DNA of 64,000 nucleotides from an uncultured Bacteroidota bacterium (GCA_902774395.1 CACYIK010000011.1:1-64000), one strand, 5' to 3'; positions 16,429 to 25,153 are shown, counted from the stretch's first letter. Numbers and translations are program-made. Notes: generated from the sequence alone by a model not told the origin.

Positions 16429-17322
16429 TTATCGTATGTCTTTGACCAAGCGTACCGACCGGCCATAGCCACGGTCTTTGTCGTAGGTGCATTCGGCGCT
16501 GGCGTTGACGAGGCCGCTGATGAAGAGCAAGGCGTAGGCTTGTCGGTTGGCGTTGCAGGTCGAGGCCCAATAGCTGCCTCCTTCGCCAATGGTAGAGAGC
16601 CAGGTGCCGCCACGAAAACCCGCGGCAGGGAGGAACACGGCGCCGGCTTGCTCCAGCAGCCTCCACTCGGCGGCGCTATAGACGTTGTCTGTAAAGGCAA
16701 TGGCGAAGTTGTTCCGGTTGATATTGGCTATGGGCGCGAGCTCGGCGGGGCGCACGAAACGGTCGGGGAAGATAATCAGCCCCGCCGTGCCAGCCACCGT
16801 GGCTTCTGCATAGCGGGCGCTGTCGACGCCGTCAACCGTCGAGGCAGGACGTAGGTTGATGAGGTAGTCCCATTCGTCGCGCGTCAGCGTGCGCCACAAG
16901 CCTGCCTGGTCGTCGCCTTGGATGGCGTTGTACACGCCCCAGTCGGCGTAGGCTTCATCGCCGCAGAGCGACTCGATGTCGTAGTCGCCGTCTTTCTCTG
17001 ACGACGGACTCACATGCCACCCGCTGCTTCCCCAGCATAACAGGTCTATCCATCCGCTATAGGTGCTGGATACCTGGGCGTTGCCTTGGCCTATGTAGTC
17101 GTACTGCTGCTCGGCGAAGCGGAAGGTACCTTCGACGGTGTCTCCCTCTATGGTGACGTGGCTCCCCGCGGTGCTGAACTGGAGGTTGCCTTTGGAGAAG
17201 ATTACCTGACGGCCTTCTGCTACACTGAATGACGGTGTAATGGGTTCTTCGGAATCGCGCTCACAACCGGCGAAGCCGAGGGCCAGCAGCGTTAGAATAG
17301 TAAGGATAGTATGTTTGTTCAT
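16429..17322 (-). CDS. lipoprotein of the fibrobacter paralog-like family
   Basis: 297 residues. Lipoprotein signal MNKHTILTILTLLALGFAGC, then a globular domain with VIFSKGNLQFSTAG, FRFAEQQYDYIGQGN, GWIDLLCWGSSGW, WRTLTRDEWDYLINLR and AGAVFLPAAGFRGGT, ending RGYGRSVRLVKDI. This is the pattern seen in many surface lipoproteins of Bacteroidales, similar to the Fibrobacter major paralogous domain. Function unknown; probably exposed at the cell surface. It is followed within 12 bp upstream by gldD on the same strand. Confidence 0.75.
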   Translation of the reverse strand: MNKHTILTILTLLALGFAGCERDSEEPITPSFSVAEGRQVIFSKGNLQFSTAGSHVTIEGDTVEGTFRFAEQQYDYIGQGNAQVSSTYSGWIDLLCWGSSGWHVSPSSEKDGDYDIESLCGDEAYADWGVYNAIQGDDQAGLWRTLTRDEWDYLINLRPASTVDGVDSARYAEATVAGTAGLIIFPDRFVRPAELAPIANINRNNFAIAFTDNVYSAAEWRLLEQAGAVFLPAAGFRGGTWLSTIGEGGSYWASTCNANRQAYALLFISGLVNASAECTYDKDRGYGRSVRLVKDIR

Positions 17323-17334
17323 TTAAAGTGTTTT

Positions 17335-17997
17335 TTATTTCCATCGAAGGGTCTCGACGAGGTGGTCGATGTCGGCCTGGAGGTATTCGAGCACCGGGGC
17401 CAGGGAGTCGTTGTTAGGGACACGGTTGATGTAGAGGGCGCCACGGAGGAAGTGACGGCTCGAGTCGGTGGCGTAGAACTGGTAGGTGGAAGCTACGTTG
17501 CGGCCTTTGATGTGCCACACGGTGGCATAGACCTCGCGCTCCGGGTCCTCGAAGGCACGTTCGTCGAGGCCCGACGAGAACTGGTAGTGGACCTCGAGGA
17601 GGTGTAGCGAGGTGTCGGTCTGGCCACGCAGGTCGGCAGGGCTGTGGAGCCGTTTGTAGGTGAGGAAGATGACGGCATCCCATTGCGGGTAGTTGATGTC
17701 CACCCACTCCTCGCCCTTGGGGGCATCTTTCTCCTTGAGTTCAACGCACTGGTTGGCCTCGAAAGTGAAGGGGAAGGTCTTGCAGGAGCCGGTAATGGCG
17801 ATCATGGTATCGTTACCAAGTATGAGCGTGTCACCGGGATGGGAGCAGAGACTGTCGACAAGCCAGTAGTTGTGTTCCGGCATATCGATGCGGAGGTAGG
17901 CCTTGGGCTTGGGCTGCGGTCGGTCGTTTTCGCCGCCACCGCACGACGCAAGCAAGAAAAGAGACGCTATTGCTAGCAGTATATTCTTGGTTCTCAT
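17335..17997 (-). CDS. gldD: gliding motility lipoprotein GldD
   Basis: 220 residues from ATG at 17997. Lipoprotein signal MRTKNILLAIASLFLLASCGGG; mature part with AYLRIDMPEHNYW, DINYPQWDAVIFLTYKRL, DERAFEDPEREVYATVWHIKG, STYQFYATDSSRHFLRGALY and SLAPVLEYLQADIDHLVETL, all matching GldD. GldD is an outer-membrane-associated lipoprotein required for gliding in Flavobacterium and linked to the type IX secretion machinery; in non-gliding Bacteroidales it accompanies T9SS. This fits the T9SS-type sorting domain on the giant protein at 48-61 kb. In some genomes gldD sits next to mutY; not here. Confidence 0.88.
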   Translation of the reverse strand: MRTKNILLAIASLFLLASCGGGENDRPQPKPKAYLRIDMPEHNYWLVDSLCSHPGDTLILGNDTMIAITGSCKTFPFTFEANQCVELKEKDAPKGEEWVDINYPQWDAVIFLTYKRLHSPADLRGQTDTSLHLLEVHYQFSSGLDERAFEDPEREVYATVWHIKGRNVASTYQFYATDSSRHFLRGALYINRVPNNDSLAPVLEYLQADIDHLVETLRWK

Positions 17998-18000
17998 ATA

Positions 18001-18046
18001 TTTTTCAATTTTCAATTTTCAATTTTCAATTTTCTTCGTACTTTTG
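18001..18046 (+). promoter_or_regulatory. ATTGAAA-type repeat running into a promoter-like box
   Basis: Tandem TTTCAAT heptamers (18003-18033) end directly in TACTTTTG (18039-18046), a Bacteroidota -7 box. The GTG start of the next gene is only 4 bases further on, so a transcript from here would be leaderless or nearly so. The repeat provides no clear TTTG -33 box. Confidence 0.45.
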
Positions 18047-18050
18047 CATC

Positions 18051-18419
18051 GTGAACCGTCTGCAACATTTCCTTCGTGCCAAGACGCAGTTTGGCCTCCA
18101 TTCGCCCTTCGCCTATCGCCTCTACACCGAGGTGCTCTTCTCGCGTGCCGGCGGTCGAGGTCGTTCGTTTGCCGATGTGGTGTGGCGCCTCGAGGAATAT
18201 TACGGCCTCCCTCACACTGACGCCTTGCCGAACACTAGGCAATTAACACTTGACACTCGCGACGGTCTTTTCTTGGTCATCGACCGCCCTCACCGCGACG
18301 AGGCGCTCTGGCAGTCGCTCTGCGATGACGACAGCTATCAGGTCACCCTGGACCTCTATGATGTGGGTATTGCCGTCAACAGTCCGCGACTTTCACGTCA
18401 GCATTTCTTGCTTCGCTAG
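18051..18419 (+). CDS. hypothetical protein with N-terminus like Bacteroidota SAM-methyltransferase-related proteins
   Basis: 122 residues from GTG at 18051. The opening NRLQHFLRAKTQFGLHSPFAYRLYTEVLF resembles the conserved N-terminal segment (FLxAKxxxGIHSPFVF) found before a Rossmann methyltransferase domain in Bacteroidota, but here the usual glycine-rich SAM motif is absent and the protein is short. It may be a truncated or reduced relative. Convergent with pcm, overlapping it by 4 bp. Plus-strand gene in an otherwise minus-strand region. Confidence 0.6.
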   Translation: MNRLQHFLRAKTQFGLHSPFAYRLYTEVLFSRAGGRGRSFADVVWRLEEYYGLPHTDALPNTRQLTLDTRDGLFLVIDRPHRDEALWQSLCDDDSYQVTLDLYDVGIAVNSPRLSRQHFLLR

Positions 18420-19063
18420 TGCGTTGTTTTTCCGTCGAGCATGGGGACGAACTTGAACATGCCGAAGCGTTCAATCTCCCAGTCTTCACGTTTTTCGCCG
18501 TGCTTGGTGATGCGCAGCATTTCCTGTTGCTCTTCGCCCAGCGGGATGACCATGACGCCTTCGGGCAAGAGCTGTCGCATCAGCGCTTCCGGGATTTCGG
18601 GGGCGCCGCAGGTGACGATGATGCGGTGGTAGTCGCCCGGCAGTCCGTGGAAGCCGTCGCCGCAGAAGCACTGGGCACGGTAGCCCAACTCTTTCAGCAG
18701 CTTGCTGGTCTTCTGGTAGAGGGCTTTCTGCCGTTCGATGGTGAAGACCTTCAGGCCCATCTGGCAGAGCACGGCGGTTTGGTAGCCGCTGCCGGTGCCT
18801 ATCTCCAGCACCCTCATGCCGCGGTCGGCATTGAGCAGCTGGCTTTGCATGGCCACCGTGGAGGGATGTGAGATGGTCTGCTCGCAGTCTATCTTCAGGG
18901 CCACGTCCTCGTAGGCGCGGCTCTCCAGGGCGGCGCCGATGAACAGGTGGCGCGGCACCTCGCTCAGGGCTGCCAGCACACGCTCGTCGGTGATGCCTTT
19001 CTGCCGCAGGGTGGCACACATCTGCTGCCGCAACCCTTTATGTAGGAAAGTGTCCTGTTTCAT
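18416..19063 (-). CDS. pcm: protein-L-isoaspartate O-methyltransferase
   Basis: 215 residues. Repairs isoaspartyl residues in damaged proteins using SAM. Motifs: ALSEVPRHLFIG, TISHPSTVAMQSQLL, glycine-rich SAM loop VLEIGTGSGYQTAVL, and IIVTCGAPEIPEALMRQL. Length standard. Start overlaps the thiL stop by 4 bp (ATGA), indicating translational coupling. Confidence 0.92.
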   Translation of the reverse strand: MKQDTFLHKGLRQQMCATLRQKGITDERVLAALSEVPRHLFIGAALESRAYEDVALKIDCEQTISHPSTVAMQSQLLNADRGMRVLEIGTGSGYQTAVLCQMGLKVFTIERQKALYQKTSKLLKELGYRAQCFCGDGFHGLPGDYHRIIVTCGAPEIPEALMRQLLPEGVMVIPLGEEQQEMLRITKHGEKREDWEIERFGMFKFVPMLDGKTTH

Positions 19064-20085
19064 TGTGCCGTAAACCCTTGCGCTTTCAGCTCTATTGTCG
19101 TGTTCTGCGGGGTGACCATGACGGTGGGCATGCCGGCTTCGGTGACATAGCCGATGATGTGGATGCCTTCCATCTCCTTGATGCGGTCATAGTCCTTCTG
19201 GCTGACGGTGAAGAGGAGCTCGTAGTCGCGTCCGCCGTTGAGGGCGCAGCTTACGGGCAGCATGTTCTTGCTCATCTCCGAGCACACGCGCGAGCATTGG
19301 TAGTCTATGGGTAGCCGTTCCTCATAGACCTCGCAGCCGCAGCCGGAGGCCTTGCCAAGGTGCAGCAGGCTGTCGGCCAGGCCTTCGCTGACGTCTGTCA
19401 TCGACGTAGGCACCACCTCGCGTTCGGCCAGTTTTTTGACGATGTCCATGCGTGGCTCGGGCTTCAGGAAGCGCTCCAGCACGTAGTCGAAGCCGTCGAG
19501 GTCGGGCTGGAAGTTGGGGTTGGCCTGGTAGGTCACCTTCTCGCGCTCGAGCACCAGCAGGCCTGCATAGGCGCTGCCGAGGTCGCCGCTGACACAGATG
19601 AGGTCGTTGTGCTGGGCACCTTTCCGGTAGGTGATCTTGCTCTCGTCAGCCTCGCCGACGAGGGTGACGGTGATGACCATGCCGGCGCGTGTACTGGCGG
19701 TGTCGCCACCCACCAGCGCCACGTCGTAGCGGTCGCAGCAGAGGCGTATGCCGGCGTAGAGCTCGTCCATGGCTTCCACCGAGTAGCGGTTGCTCACAGC
19801 CACGCTCACCAGTGCCTGGCGCGGTGTGCCGTTCATGGCGGCGATATTGCTGATGGCGATAGCCACAGCCTTGTATCCTAGGTGTTTCAGCGGCGTGTAC
19901 ATCATGTCGAAGTCTACGCCCTCCACCATCGTCTGGGTGGTGACGAGGGTGCGCTTCGGTCCTTCGCCCAACACGGCGCAGTCGTCGCCCTGGCAGGCGG
20001 TGTCGGCCGTCAGACGGTCGATAAGCGCCACCTTGCCGTAGTGGCTAATCTCAGTCCTTCCTTCTTGATATTGCAGTTGTTCCAT
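19060..20085 (-). CDS. thiL: thiamine-monophosphate kinase
   Basis: 341 residues. Phosphorylates thiamine monophosphate to the active cofactor diphosphate, needed by NifJ and other TPP enzymes. ThiL/PurM-like ATP-binding fold with DDCAVL (metal-binding Asp pair), NIAAMNGTPRQALVSVAV, GGDTAST, VCVSGDLGSAYAGL-like segment and MTDVSEGLADSLLHLGKASGCGCEV. Complete. First gene of a thiL-pcm pair. Confidence 0.9.
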   Translation of the reverse strand: MEQLQYQEGRTEISHYGKVALIDRLTADTACQGDDCAVLGEGPKRTLVTTQTMVEGVDFDMMYTPLKHLGYKAVAIAISNIAAMNGTPRQALVSVAVSNRYSVEAMDELYAGIRLCCDRYDVALVGGDTASTRAGMVITVTLVGEADESKITYRKGAQHNDLICVSGDLGSAYAGLLVLEREKVTYQANPNFQPDLDGFDYVLERFLKPEPRMDIVKKLAEREVVPTSMTDVSEGLADSLLHLGKASGCGCEVYEERLPIDYQCSRVCSEMSKNMLPVSCALNGGRDYELLFTVSQKDYDRIKEMEGIHIIGYVTEAGMPTVMVTPQNTTIELKAQGFTAQ

Positions 20086-20099
20086 ATTCGTTGTATGTT

Positions 20100-20140
20100 T
20101 TTCCTAGGAGTGCCTAGGTTCTCCTAGGAAATCCTAGGAG
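20100..20140. repeat. CCTAGGA repeat tract
   Basis: Four to five CCTAGG hexamers at about 10-bp spacing between thiL and the RNA methyltransferase gene; the last unit runs into the methyltransferase stop region. Confidence 0.75.
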
Positions 20141-20874
20141 GAAAGCCAATGCATCAGTATCCCTGCGGCTACGCTGGCGTTGAGGCTTTCGGCGGTGCCG
20201 CCGATATTGGGGATGAGCACGGGGTCGGTCACATGGGCCATGGCCTCGGCCGAGATGCCGCGGCTCTCGTTGCCTATGAGCAAGACTTTTGGAGTGGAGA
20301 GTGGAGAGTGGAGAGTGGATAGCGGTTCCCCCTGCAGCGAGGCGCCGTAGACAGGCATACCACAGTCGGCCAGCCACTGTGGCAGGTCGACATAGTCCAC
20401 TTGGGTGCGGAACACGGCACCCATCGACGACTGCACCACCTTGGGATTGTAGCAGTCCACGGTGTCACGGCTGCACACCACATGGCGTATGCCGAACCAG
20501 TCGGCCGTGCGCAGCATGGTGCCCAGGTTACCGGGGTCCTGGATGCGGTCGAGGGCTAGGGTGAGTGATGAATGATGAGTGATGAGTGATGAGTGGTCGG
20601 GGCGGGAAAGGAGCATCCACACCTGGTTGGGGGTCTTGAAGTTAGAGAGGCGCTCCAGCTCTGCCGGGCTCACCTCGTAGGTCTCCGTGGCTACCGTGCT
20701 GTCGGGGTGTGCCGACAGCCACTCTGTCGTGGCACAGACCACCCTGATGTCGAAACCCGACGCCAAGGCTTCGGCGGCCATCTTCGGACCCTCGACAACA
20801 AAAACCGCCTCCTCGTCGCAACGTTTCTGCAGGCGGTAGGCGGCCAATTCCTTCAGTTTATTTTTACTAATCAC
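20134..20874 (-). CDS. TrmH/SpoU family RNA 2'-O-methyltransferase
   Basis: 246 residues. SPOUT methyltransferase signature motifs: LALDRIQDPGNLGTMLRTADWFG (motif 1), LLIGNESRGIS (motif 2) and LIPNIGGTAESLNASVAAGILMHW (motif 3, knotted SAM-binding region), preceded by a small substrate-binding domain. Methylates ribose of tRNA or rRNA; the specific target is not deducible. Two in-frame repeat insertions are visible: SSLITHHSSL (20561-20595, GATGAGT heptamers) and LSTLHSPLSTP (20291-20320, GGAGAGT heptamers), both just before conserved motifs and absent from typical relatives. Confidence 0.9.
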   Translation of the reverse strand: MISKNKLKELAAYRLQKRCDEEAVFVVEGPKMAAEALASGFDIRVVCATTEWLSAHPDSTVATETYEVSPAELERLSNFKTPNQVWMLLSRPDHSSLITHHSSLTLALDRIQDPGNLGTMLRTADWFGIRHVVCSRDTVDCYNPKVVQSSMGAVFRTQVDYVDLPQWLADCGMPVYGASLQGEPLSTLHSPLSTPKVLLIGNESRGISAEAMAHVTDPVLIPNIGGTAESLNASVAAGILMHWLSS

Positions 20875-20941
20875 TTATCTATAACAGAAGTCACATTTGT
20901 CCTTTCACTCCTTTTCACTCCCTCTCAAATCCTTTCACTCC

Positions 20942-21535
20942 TCAGAGTTCAATATACATATTATTCTCCTGAGCTAGGCGGCGCAGGTTGATGATGGCGT
21001 AGCGCATACGGCCGAGGGCCGTGTTGATGCTTACGCCGGTGCGGGCGGCGATGTCCTTGAAGTCGCATTTGCCATAGTGGCGCAGGATGACCACGCGGCG
21101 CTGCTCGGGAGGAAGCATCTTCACCAGTTTGCGGATATTGGCGCTGGTCTGCTTCTTCATGATGGCGTGCTCGGCGTTCTCGTCCTGAACCTTCAGGTTG
21201 TCCACCACATCGCCCTCGGGCTTGTTGGGCACCAGCGGCATCTTGTTGTTGCGGCGGAAGTAGTCCACTATCAGGTTGTGCGCGATGCGCATCACCCAGT
21301 GTACAAACTTGTTCTCGTCCTTGTAAAGGCCCGAGTTGATGGTGACGATGACTTTGTAGAAGGTGTCCTGGAAGATATCATCCGCCGTTTCCTTCTCTTT
21401 CACCACCGAAAAAATGTAACCATACACCTTGGCTTGGTAGCGCTCGAGGAGCACTTCAAAGCAAGATGCGTCGCCTTCCTGGTAGCGCAGAATCAGTTCG
21501 TTGTCTGACAGTTGTCTGGTTTTTACGTCCGTCAT
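20942..21535 (-). CDS. ECF-type RNA polymerase sigma factor
   Basis: 197 residues. Region 2: ILRYQEGDASCFEVLLERYQAKVYGYIFSVVKEKETADDIFQDTFYKV, then FVHWVMRIAHNLIVDYFRR; region 4: LPPEQRRVVILRHYGKCDFKDIAARTGVSINTALGRMRYAIINLRRL (helix-turn-helix). No anti-sigma gene is adjacent, unlike the SusCD-linked ECF factors of this phylum. It has a consensus housekeeping promoter of its own. Confidence 0.93.
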   Translation of the reverse strand: MTDVKTRQLSDNELILRYQEGDASCFEVLLERYQAKVYGYIFSVVKEKETADDIFQDTFYKVIVTINSGLYKDENKFVHWVMRIAHNLIVDYFRRNNKMPLVPNKPEGDVVDNLKVQDENAEHAIMKKQTSANIRKLVKMLPPEQRRVVILRHYGKCDFKDIAARTGVSINTALGRMRYAIINLRRLAQENNMYIEL

Positions 21536-21613
21536 ATTCCTCTAATTTTTAGGGGGTTAAAACTGATACGGTTGCTTCATTCAATCGCGTTTGGTTCTAC
21601 ATTAATTCGGCTG

Positions 21614-21643
21614 CAAAGATACACATTTTTTTTAACATGCAAA
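21614..21643 (-). promoter_or_regulatory. promoter of the ECF sigma gene
   Basis: Minus strand TTTG (21643-21640), 18 bp, TATCTTTG (21621-21614), about 75 bases before the ATG at 21535. Confidence 0.7.
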
Positions 21644-21668
21644 TAAATTTTAAAAAAAATGCCTCTTT

Positions 21669-22541
21669 TCATTTCAGTCGGATTCTGGCGAAACGCAGCA
21701 GCAGCTTGTCCCACCAGCGGGCGGGCAGCAGGCGGTGGGTCCAGACGGCGACAGTGGAGAAGCGTCCCAGGCGGTAGCGGGCGCGGGGACGGCGGCTGAG
21801 GGCGGCGCGCTCGATGGCGCGGGCGACGGCCGTGGGGTTGGTTAAATTGAAAATTGAAAATTGAGAATTGAAAATTTTGAAGCGAGGTGTTTTGCCAGAA
21901 TAGGCTTTGTTCATAAGGTCGGCTTCGGCGAGGGCGGCCTCCTCATAGGCGGTGCCCACGGACGAGTCCCTCAGATGATCGGCGGCGATGATGCCCCAGT
22001 CGGTCTTGATGCCGCCGGGCTCTATCATTGAGACATCGATGCCGAAGGGGCGCAGTTCCATGCGCAGGGCGTCGCTGAGGGCCTCGACGGAGTATTTTGA
22101 CACGTGGTACCAGCCGCCGAAGGGCAGCACCACCAGGCCGGCGATGGACGAGGTATTGACGATGCGTCCGGAGCCCTGCTTCCGCATGACGGGAATCACC
22201 AGACGGCACATGGCGGCGAGGCCGAAGACGTTGACTTCCAGCTGACGGCGTGCCTCGGCGTCGCTGACATTCTCCACGGCACCGAAGTAGCCGTAGCCGG
22301 CGTTGTTCACCAGCACGTCGATGCGGCCCTCGGCCTGCAGCACGGTGTCGACACACTGGCGCATCGACGCCTCGTCGCACACGTCAAGTCGCACAGGGAC
22401 AATGCCTTCCTTGCACAACGGCTCCATGAGCTCCACACGCCGCGCGGCAGCATACACCTTGCATCCGCGACGTGCCAACCGCTGCGCCGCCTCATATCCG
22501 ATGCCACTACTGGCTCCAGTGATTAAAACTACTTTTTTCAT
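21669..22541 (-). CDS. short-chain dehydrogenase/reductase
   Basis: 290 residues. Classical SDR: VLITGASSGIGYEAA (NAD(P) binding), DVLVNNAGYG, active-site triad with S in IVNTSSIAGL and YHVSK. Substrate unknown; the C-terminal extension with R-rich helix (RAALSRRPRARYRLG) resembles SDRs acting on lipids or sterol-like substrates. In-frame tract of ATTGAAA heptamers (21844-21878) encodes [16 protein letters not shown] in the substrate-binding loop, an insertion not expected in the family. Confidence 0.88.
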   Translation of the reverse strand: MKKVVLITGASSGIGYEAAQRLARRGCKVYAAARRVELMEPLCKEGIVPVRLDVCDEASMRQCVDTVLQAEGRIDVLVNNAGYGYFGAVENVSDAEARRQLEVNVFGLAAMCRLVIPVMRKQGSGRIVNTSSIAGLVVLPFGGWYHVSKYSVEALSDALRMELRPFGIDVSMIEPGGIKTDWGIIAADHLRDSSVGTAYEEAALAEADLMNKAYSGKTPRFKIFNSQFSIFNLTNPTAVARAIERAALSRRPRARYRLGRFSTVAVWTHRLLPARWWDKLLLRFARIRLK

Positions 22542-22559
22542 GTTGATTGATTTATTATT

Positions 22560-22700
22560 GGGGAGTGAGGTGGGCGTGAAGGGGGGATTGTCCCACTCAC
22601 TCCCCCGTCACTCCACTCTCACTGTTGTCGTTATTTGGTTAATCTTATTGTATTGTCCCCCTCACTCCACTCTCACTCCCCCATCACTCCCCTTTCTCTC
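22560..22700. repeat. GGAGTGA/ATTGTCC repeat tract
   Basis: Whole intergenic region between SDR and YigZ genes is built of GTGAGG/CACTCC-type units with two ATTGTCCC elements and opposite orientations at its two ends. TATTGTATTGTCCCC here (22648) is found again at 29204. Same family at 20894-20941, 28160-28209, 28735-28796, 29205-29262 and 38624-38680. Confidence 0.8.
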
Positions 22701-22706
22701 CCATGA

Positions 22707-23309
22707 TTATAGAACTTCAATTCGGACGGTTCTGAGGTCGGCGATACGGTCGTAGAGACGGACGCTTTGCGACTGTCGGACGGAGACCTCGAGAGAGCAG
22801 TCGAGGTTGAAATCTTGGTTCTCGGGCTTGAGGTCGAACTCCTTGAGGATGCGCATGATGTCGTTCATGGCCTCGTAGGCGAAGCTGAGGCGGTAGCGGG
22901 CGTCGATGGTCTTCTCGATGATGGTGGCGTGGTTGATGGCGTCGCGTGCGGCGGTCTTGTAGGCGTTGGCCAGGCCGCTGGCGCCGAGGAGTATGCCACC
23001 GAAATAGCGCACCACCACGATAAGGGTGTCGGTGAGGTCGGCCGAGAGGAGCTGGCCGTGGATGGGACGGCCGCCGGTGCCACTGGGCTCGCCGTCGTCG
23101 TTGGCGCGGAAAGCATCCTTGCGCGGGCCGAGGATATAGGCGTAGCAGTGGTGGCGGGCGTCGAAGTAGTCCTTGCGCAGCTGCTCCAGATGCGCCTTGA
23201 TTTCCTCCAGAGAATGCACAGGATAGGCGAAGGCTAGGAACTTGGAGCCTTTCTCCTTGTAGAGGCCCTCCGCGGGACCAGCCAAAGTGCGGTAAGTATC
23301 GTCAAACAT
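22707..23309 (-). CDS. YigZ/IMPACT family protein
   Basis: 200 residues. Conserved YigZ core: KEKGSKFLAFAYPV, ARHHCYAYILG, DDGEPSGTGGRPI and VVVRYFGGILLGASGLANAY, followed by the C-terminal DUF1949-like ferredoxin-fold domain. The family is related to eukaryotic IMPACT, a regulator of the Gcn2 pathway; the bacterial role is unclear (ribosome or nucleotide-binding suggested). Complete. Confidence 0.9.
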   Translation of the reverse strand: MFDDTYRTLAGPAEGLYKEKGSKFLAFAYPVHSLEEIKAHLEQLRKDYFDARHHCYAYILGPRKDAFRANDDGEPSGTGGRPIHGQLLSADLTDTLIVVVRYFGGILLGASGLANAYKTAARDAINHATIIEKTIDARYRLSFAYEAMNDIMRILKEFDLKPENQDFNLDCSLEVSVRQSQSVRLYDRIADLRTVRIEVL

Positions 23310-23315
23310 TAATTT

Positions 23316-24314
23316 TCAATTTTCAATTATTGTCAGGCGGTTAGGGTTGATGGGCGGTATCTTGGGGGCGGGGAGGCCGCTGCCGAGGGTCTGGGGGCTG
23401 CGGAGGATGCGCACCTCGTCGTAGAGGCCGCTGGCGATGAAGGCGTCCAGCACCTTGCGGCCACCTTCGACGATGACGCTCTGCAGCTTGGCTTCATATA
23501 GTGCCTGCAGCGTCTCTTCGACGGTCTGTGTGTGCATGTGGAGCCAATGGGAAGGTACGTTGGTAAGACGGTTTCTTCTGTCTAAAACAATGGGCTGCGG
23601 AGCAGGTCCGAGGTAATGACGCGGTGTGAGGGTGGGGGAGTCCTGAAGGAAAGTCTCGCTGCCCACGAGGATGGCGGCTTCTTCGGTGCGCCAGCGATGG
23701 TTCAGGCGGTTCTGCCTTTGAGAACTTAACCAATACTTTTTGTTGCAATCAGAACTATCAAAACTATCAGAACTTTCTTTTTGTTCTTTTAGTTCTGATT
23801 GAGATTTTGGAGCCATGAAGCCATCGGAGGATTGTGCCCATTTCAGTATCACGTAGGGACGATGCTGTTCCATAAAGGTGAAGAACCTTCGGTTGAGCTT
23901 ACGTCCTTCCTCCTCCAGCACATGCCGCACCACCTCGATGCCGGCGGCTTCGAGTTTGCGGAAACCGTTGCCCGCCACCAGCGGGTTGGGGTCGTCGTTG
24001 CAGCAGACCACCCGTTTGATGCCTTCCTCGATGATGAGGTCTGCACATGGCGGCGTCTTTCCGTAGTGCGAGCAGGGCTCTAAATTAACATATAATGTTA
24101 AATGAGGAATGAGAAATGAGGAATTGTTGCGCAGGAGTGCGTTGCGTTCGGCGTGGTTGTGGCCGTATTCTTGGTGGTAGCCTTCGCTGATGATGAGACC
24201 GTCTTTGACGACAACGCACCCTACCAGCGGGTTAGGCCTCACGCGTCCCAACCCGTTGGCGGCCAGCTGCAGGCACCGCCGCATGTACATGATGTCTATT
24301 TCTTGTTGAGACAT
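23316..24314 (-). CDS. ribD: bifunctional riboflavin biosynthesis deaminase/reductase RibD
   Basis: 332 residues. Converts the pyrimidine product of GTP cyclohydrolase II by deamination and reduction. N-terminal zinc deaminase: HNHAERNALL and EPCSHYGKTPPCADLI (His, Glu and two Cys in place); C-terminal reductase: YVILKWAQSSDGFMA, VGSETFLQDSPTLTPRHY and SVIVEGGRKVLDAFI. Two short in-frame inserts correspond to dispersed tracts: NNSSFLIPHLTLYVN (24080-24127) between the two deaminase motifs, and KEQKESSDSFDSSDC (23749-23803) in the reductase. ATG at 24314 would overlap the BRO gene by 19 bp; Met at 24290 is an alternative. Confidence 0.93.
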   Translation of the reverse strand: MSQQEIDIMYMRRCLQLAANGLGRVRPNPLVGCVVVKDGLIISEGYHQEYGHNHAERNALLRNNSSFLIPHLTLYVNLEPCSHYGKTPPCADLIIEEGIKRVVCCNDDPNPLVAGNGFRKLEAAGIEVVRHVLEEEGRKLNRRFFTFMEQHRPYVILKWAQSSDGFMAPKSQSELKEQKESSDSFDSSDCNKKYWLSSQRQNRLNHRWRTEEAAILVGSETFLQDSPTLTPRHYLGPAPQPIVLDRRNRLTNVPSHWLHMHTQTVEETLQALYEAKLQSVIVEGGRKVLDAFIASGLYDEVRILRSPQTLGSGLPAPKIPPINPNRLTIIEN

Positions 24315-25153
24315 TTCTTCTTGTCTTCTATCTGCAATGCTGTTTTGGCATTAAGGGAGGTAACGACGGGCTTTCCGGTCTTGGCTTCCAGTTCGGCGCG
24401 GGCATTACGGGCAATCTCGCCGCCCTGGCGGGCCACTTCGGCATGTTCGCCGAAGGTCTCGGGATTGCGGGCTTCGCTGATGTCCTTGGTGGAGAGCTCT
24501 GCCAGCATGTTGAGCACCAGTTCGCGGTTGGTCATATTGTCGCGCAGGTTCTCCTTCTTGAGACCTTTGAATTGCTTGTATTCCTTGGCCGTCATGCCCG
24601 ACCAGGTGCTGTAGATGATGTCGGTGAGTGTGGCGAACTGCACACCCTCCTGCAAGCCATGACGCTTCCACTCGTCGGTGAGGTCTTTGCGAATCTCGAT
24701 GCTCTTGAGTCGTTGGTTAATCCAGTTGTCGGAGTATCCCAGCCGTTTGTAGTCGGCCAGCGACTGCTGTATGCCCAACTCTGGATCCTGCATCTGGTCG
24801 AGACGGTCGGCTGCCACCTGAGCCATCCACTGCTTGAACGGCTCTGCCTTGGGCGACGGGATGGACTGGATGAGACGGAAAAGCTGCTCTGTGTCAGCGA
24901 CATCGGTAAGGCGCATCTTGCCGTCGAGAGCCGGCAATTTGAACTGGTGACAATTTGTCACCGTTTCATTTCCCTCTTCTTTTAACCGCTGTTTTAACTT
25001 GTTCCAATACTTGCGCGCGGTTAAGTAATCCACGCTGTTGGTTAATACCGCCACCGTGTCGATGATAGAGAAATACCATTTCTCCTCCTCGTCGTCCCAA
25101 ACGGTACGTACCTTCTTTTCTTCAAAGAGTTGTATGGCTTGCTTCTTGGTCAT
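24296..25153 (-). CDS. BRO-N domain (phage antirepressor-like) protein
   Basis: 285 residues from ATG at 25153. N-terminal BRO-N-like domain: FEEKKVRTVWDDEEEKWYFSIIDTVAVLT, ARKYWNKLKQRL, MRLTDVADTEQLFRLIQSIPS, and AEPFKQWMAQVAADRLDQMQDPELGIQ. The C-terminal half is conserved in chromosomal Bacteroidota copies (WSGMTAKEYKQFKGLKKENLRDNMTNREL, VLNMLAELSTKDISE). Probably DNA-binding; chromosomal copies without a prophage are frequent and their role is unknown. A -7-like TATCTTTG lies at 25183-25176. Confidence 0.85.
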   Translation of the reverse strand: MTKKQAIQLFEEKKVRTVWDDEEEKWYFSIIDTVAVLTNSVDYLTARKYWNKLKQRLKEEGNETVTNCHQFKLPALDGKMRLTDVADTEQLFRLIQSIPSPKAEPFKQWMAQVAADRLDQMQDPELGIQQSLADYKRLGYSDNWINQRLKSIEIRKDLTDEWKRHGLQEGVQFATLTDIIYSTWSGMTAKEYKQFKGLKKENLRDNMTNRELVLNMLAELSTKDISEARNPETFGEHAEVARQGGEIARNARAELEAKTGKPVVTSLNAKTALQIEDKKKCLNKK

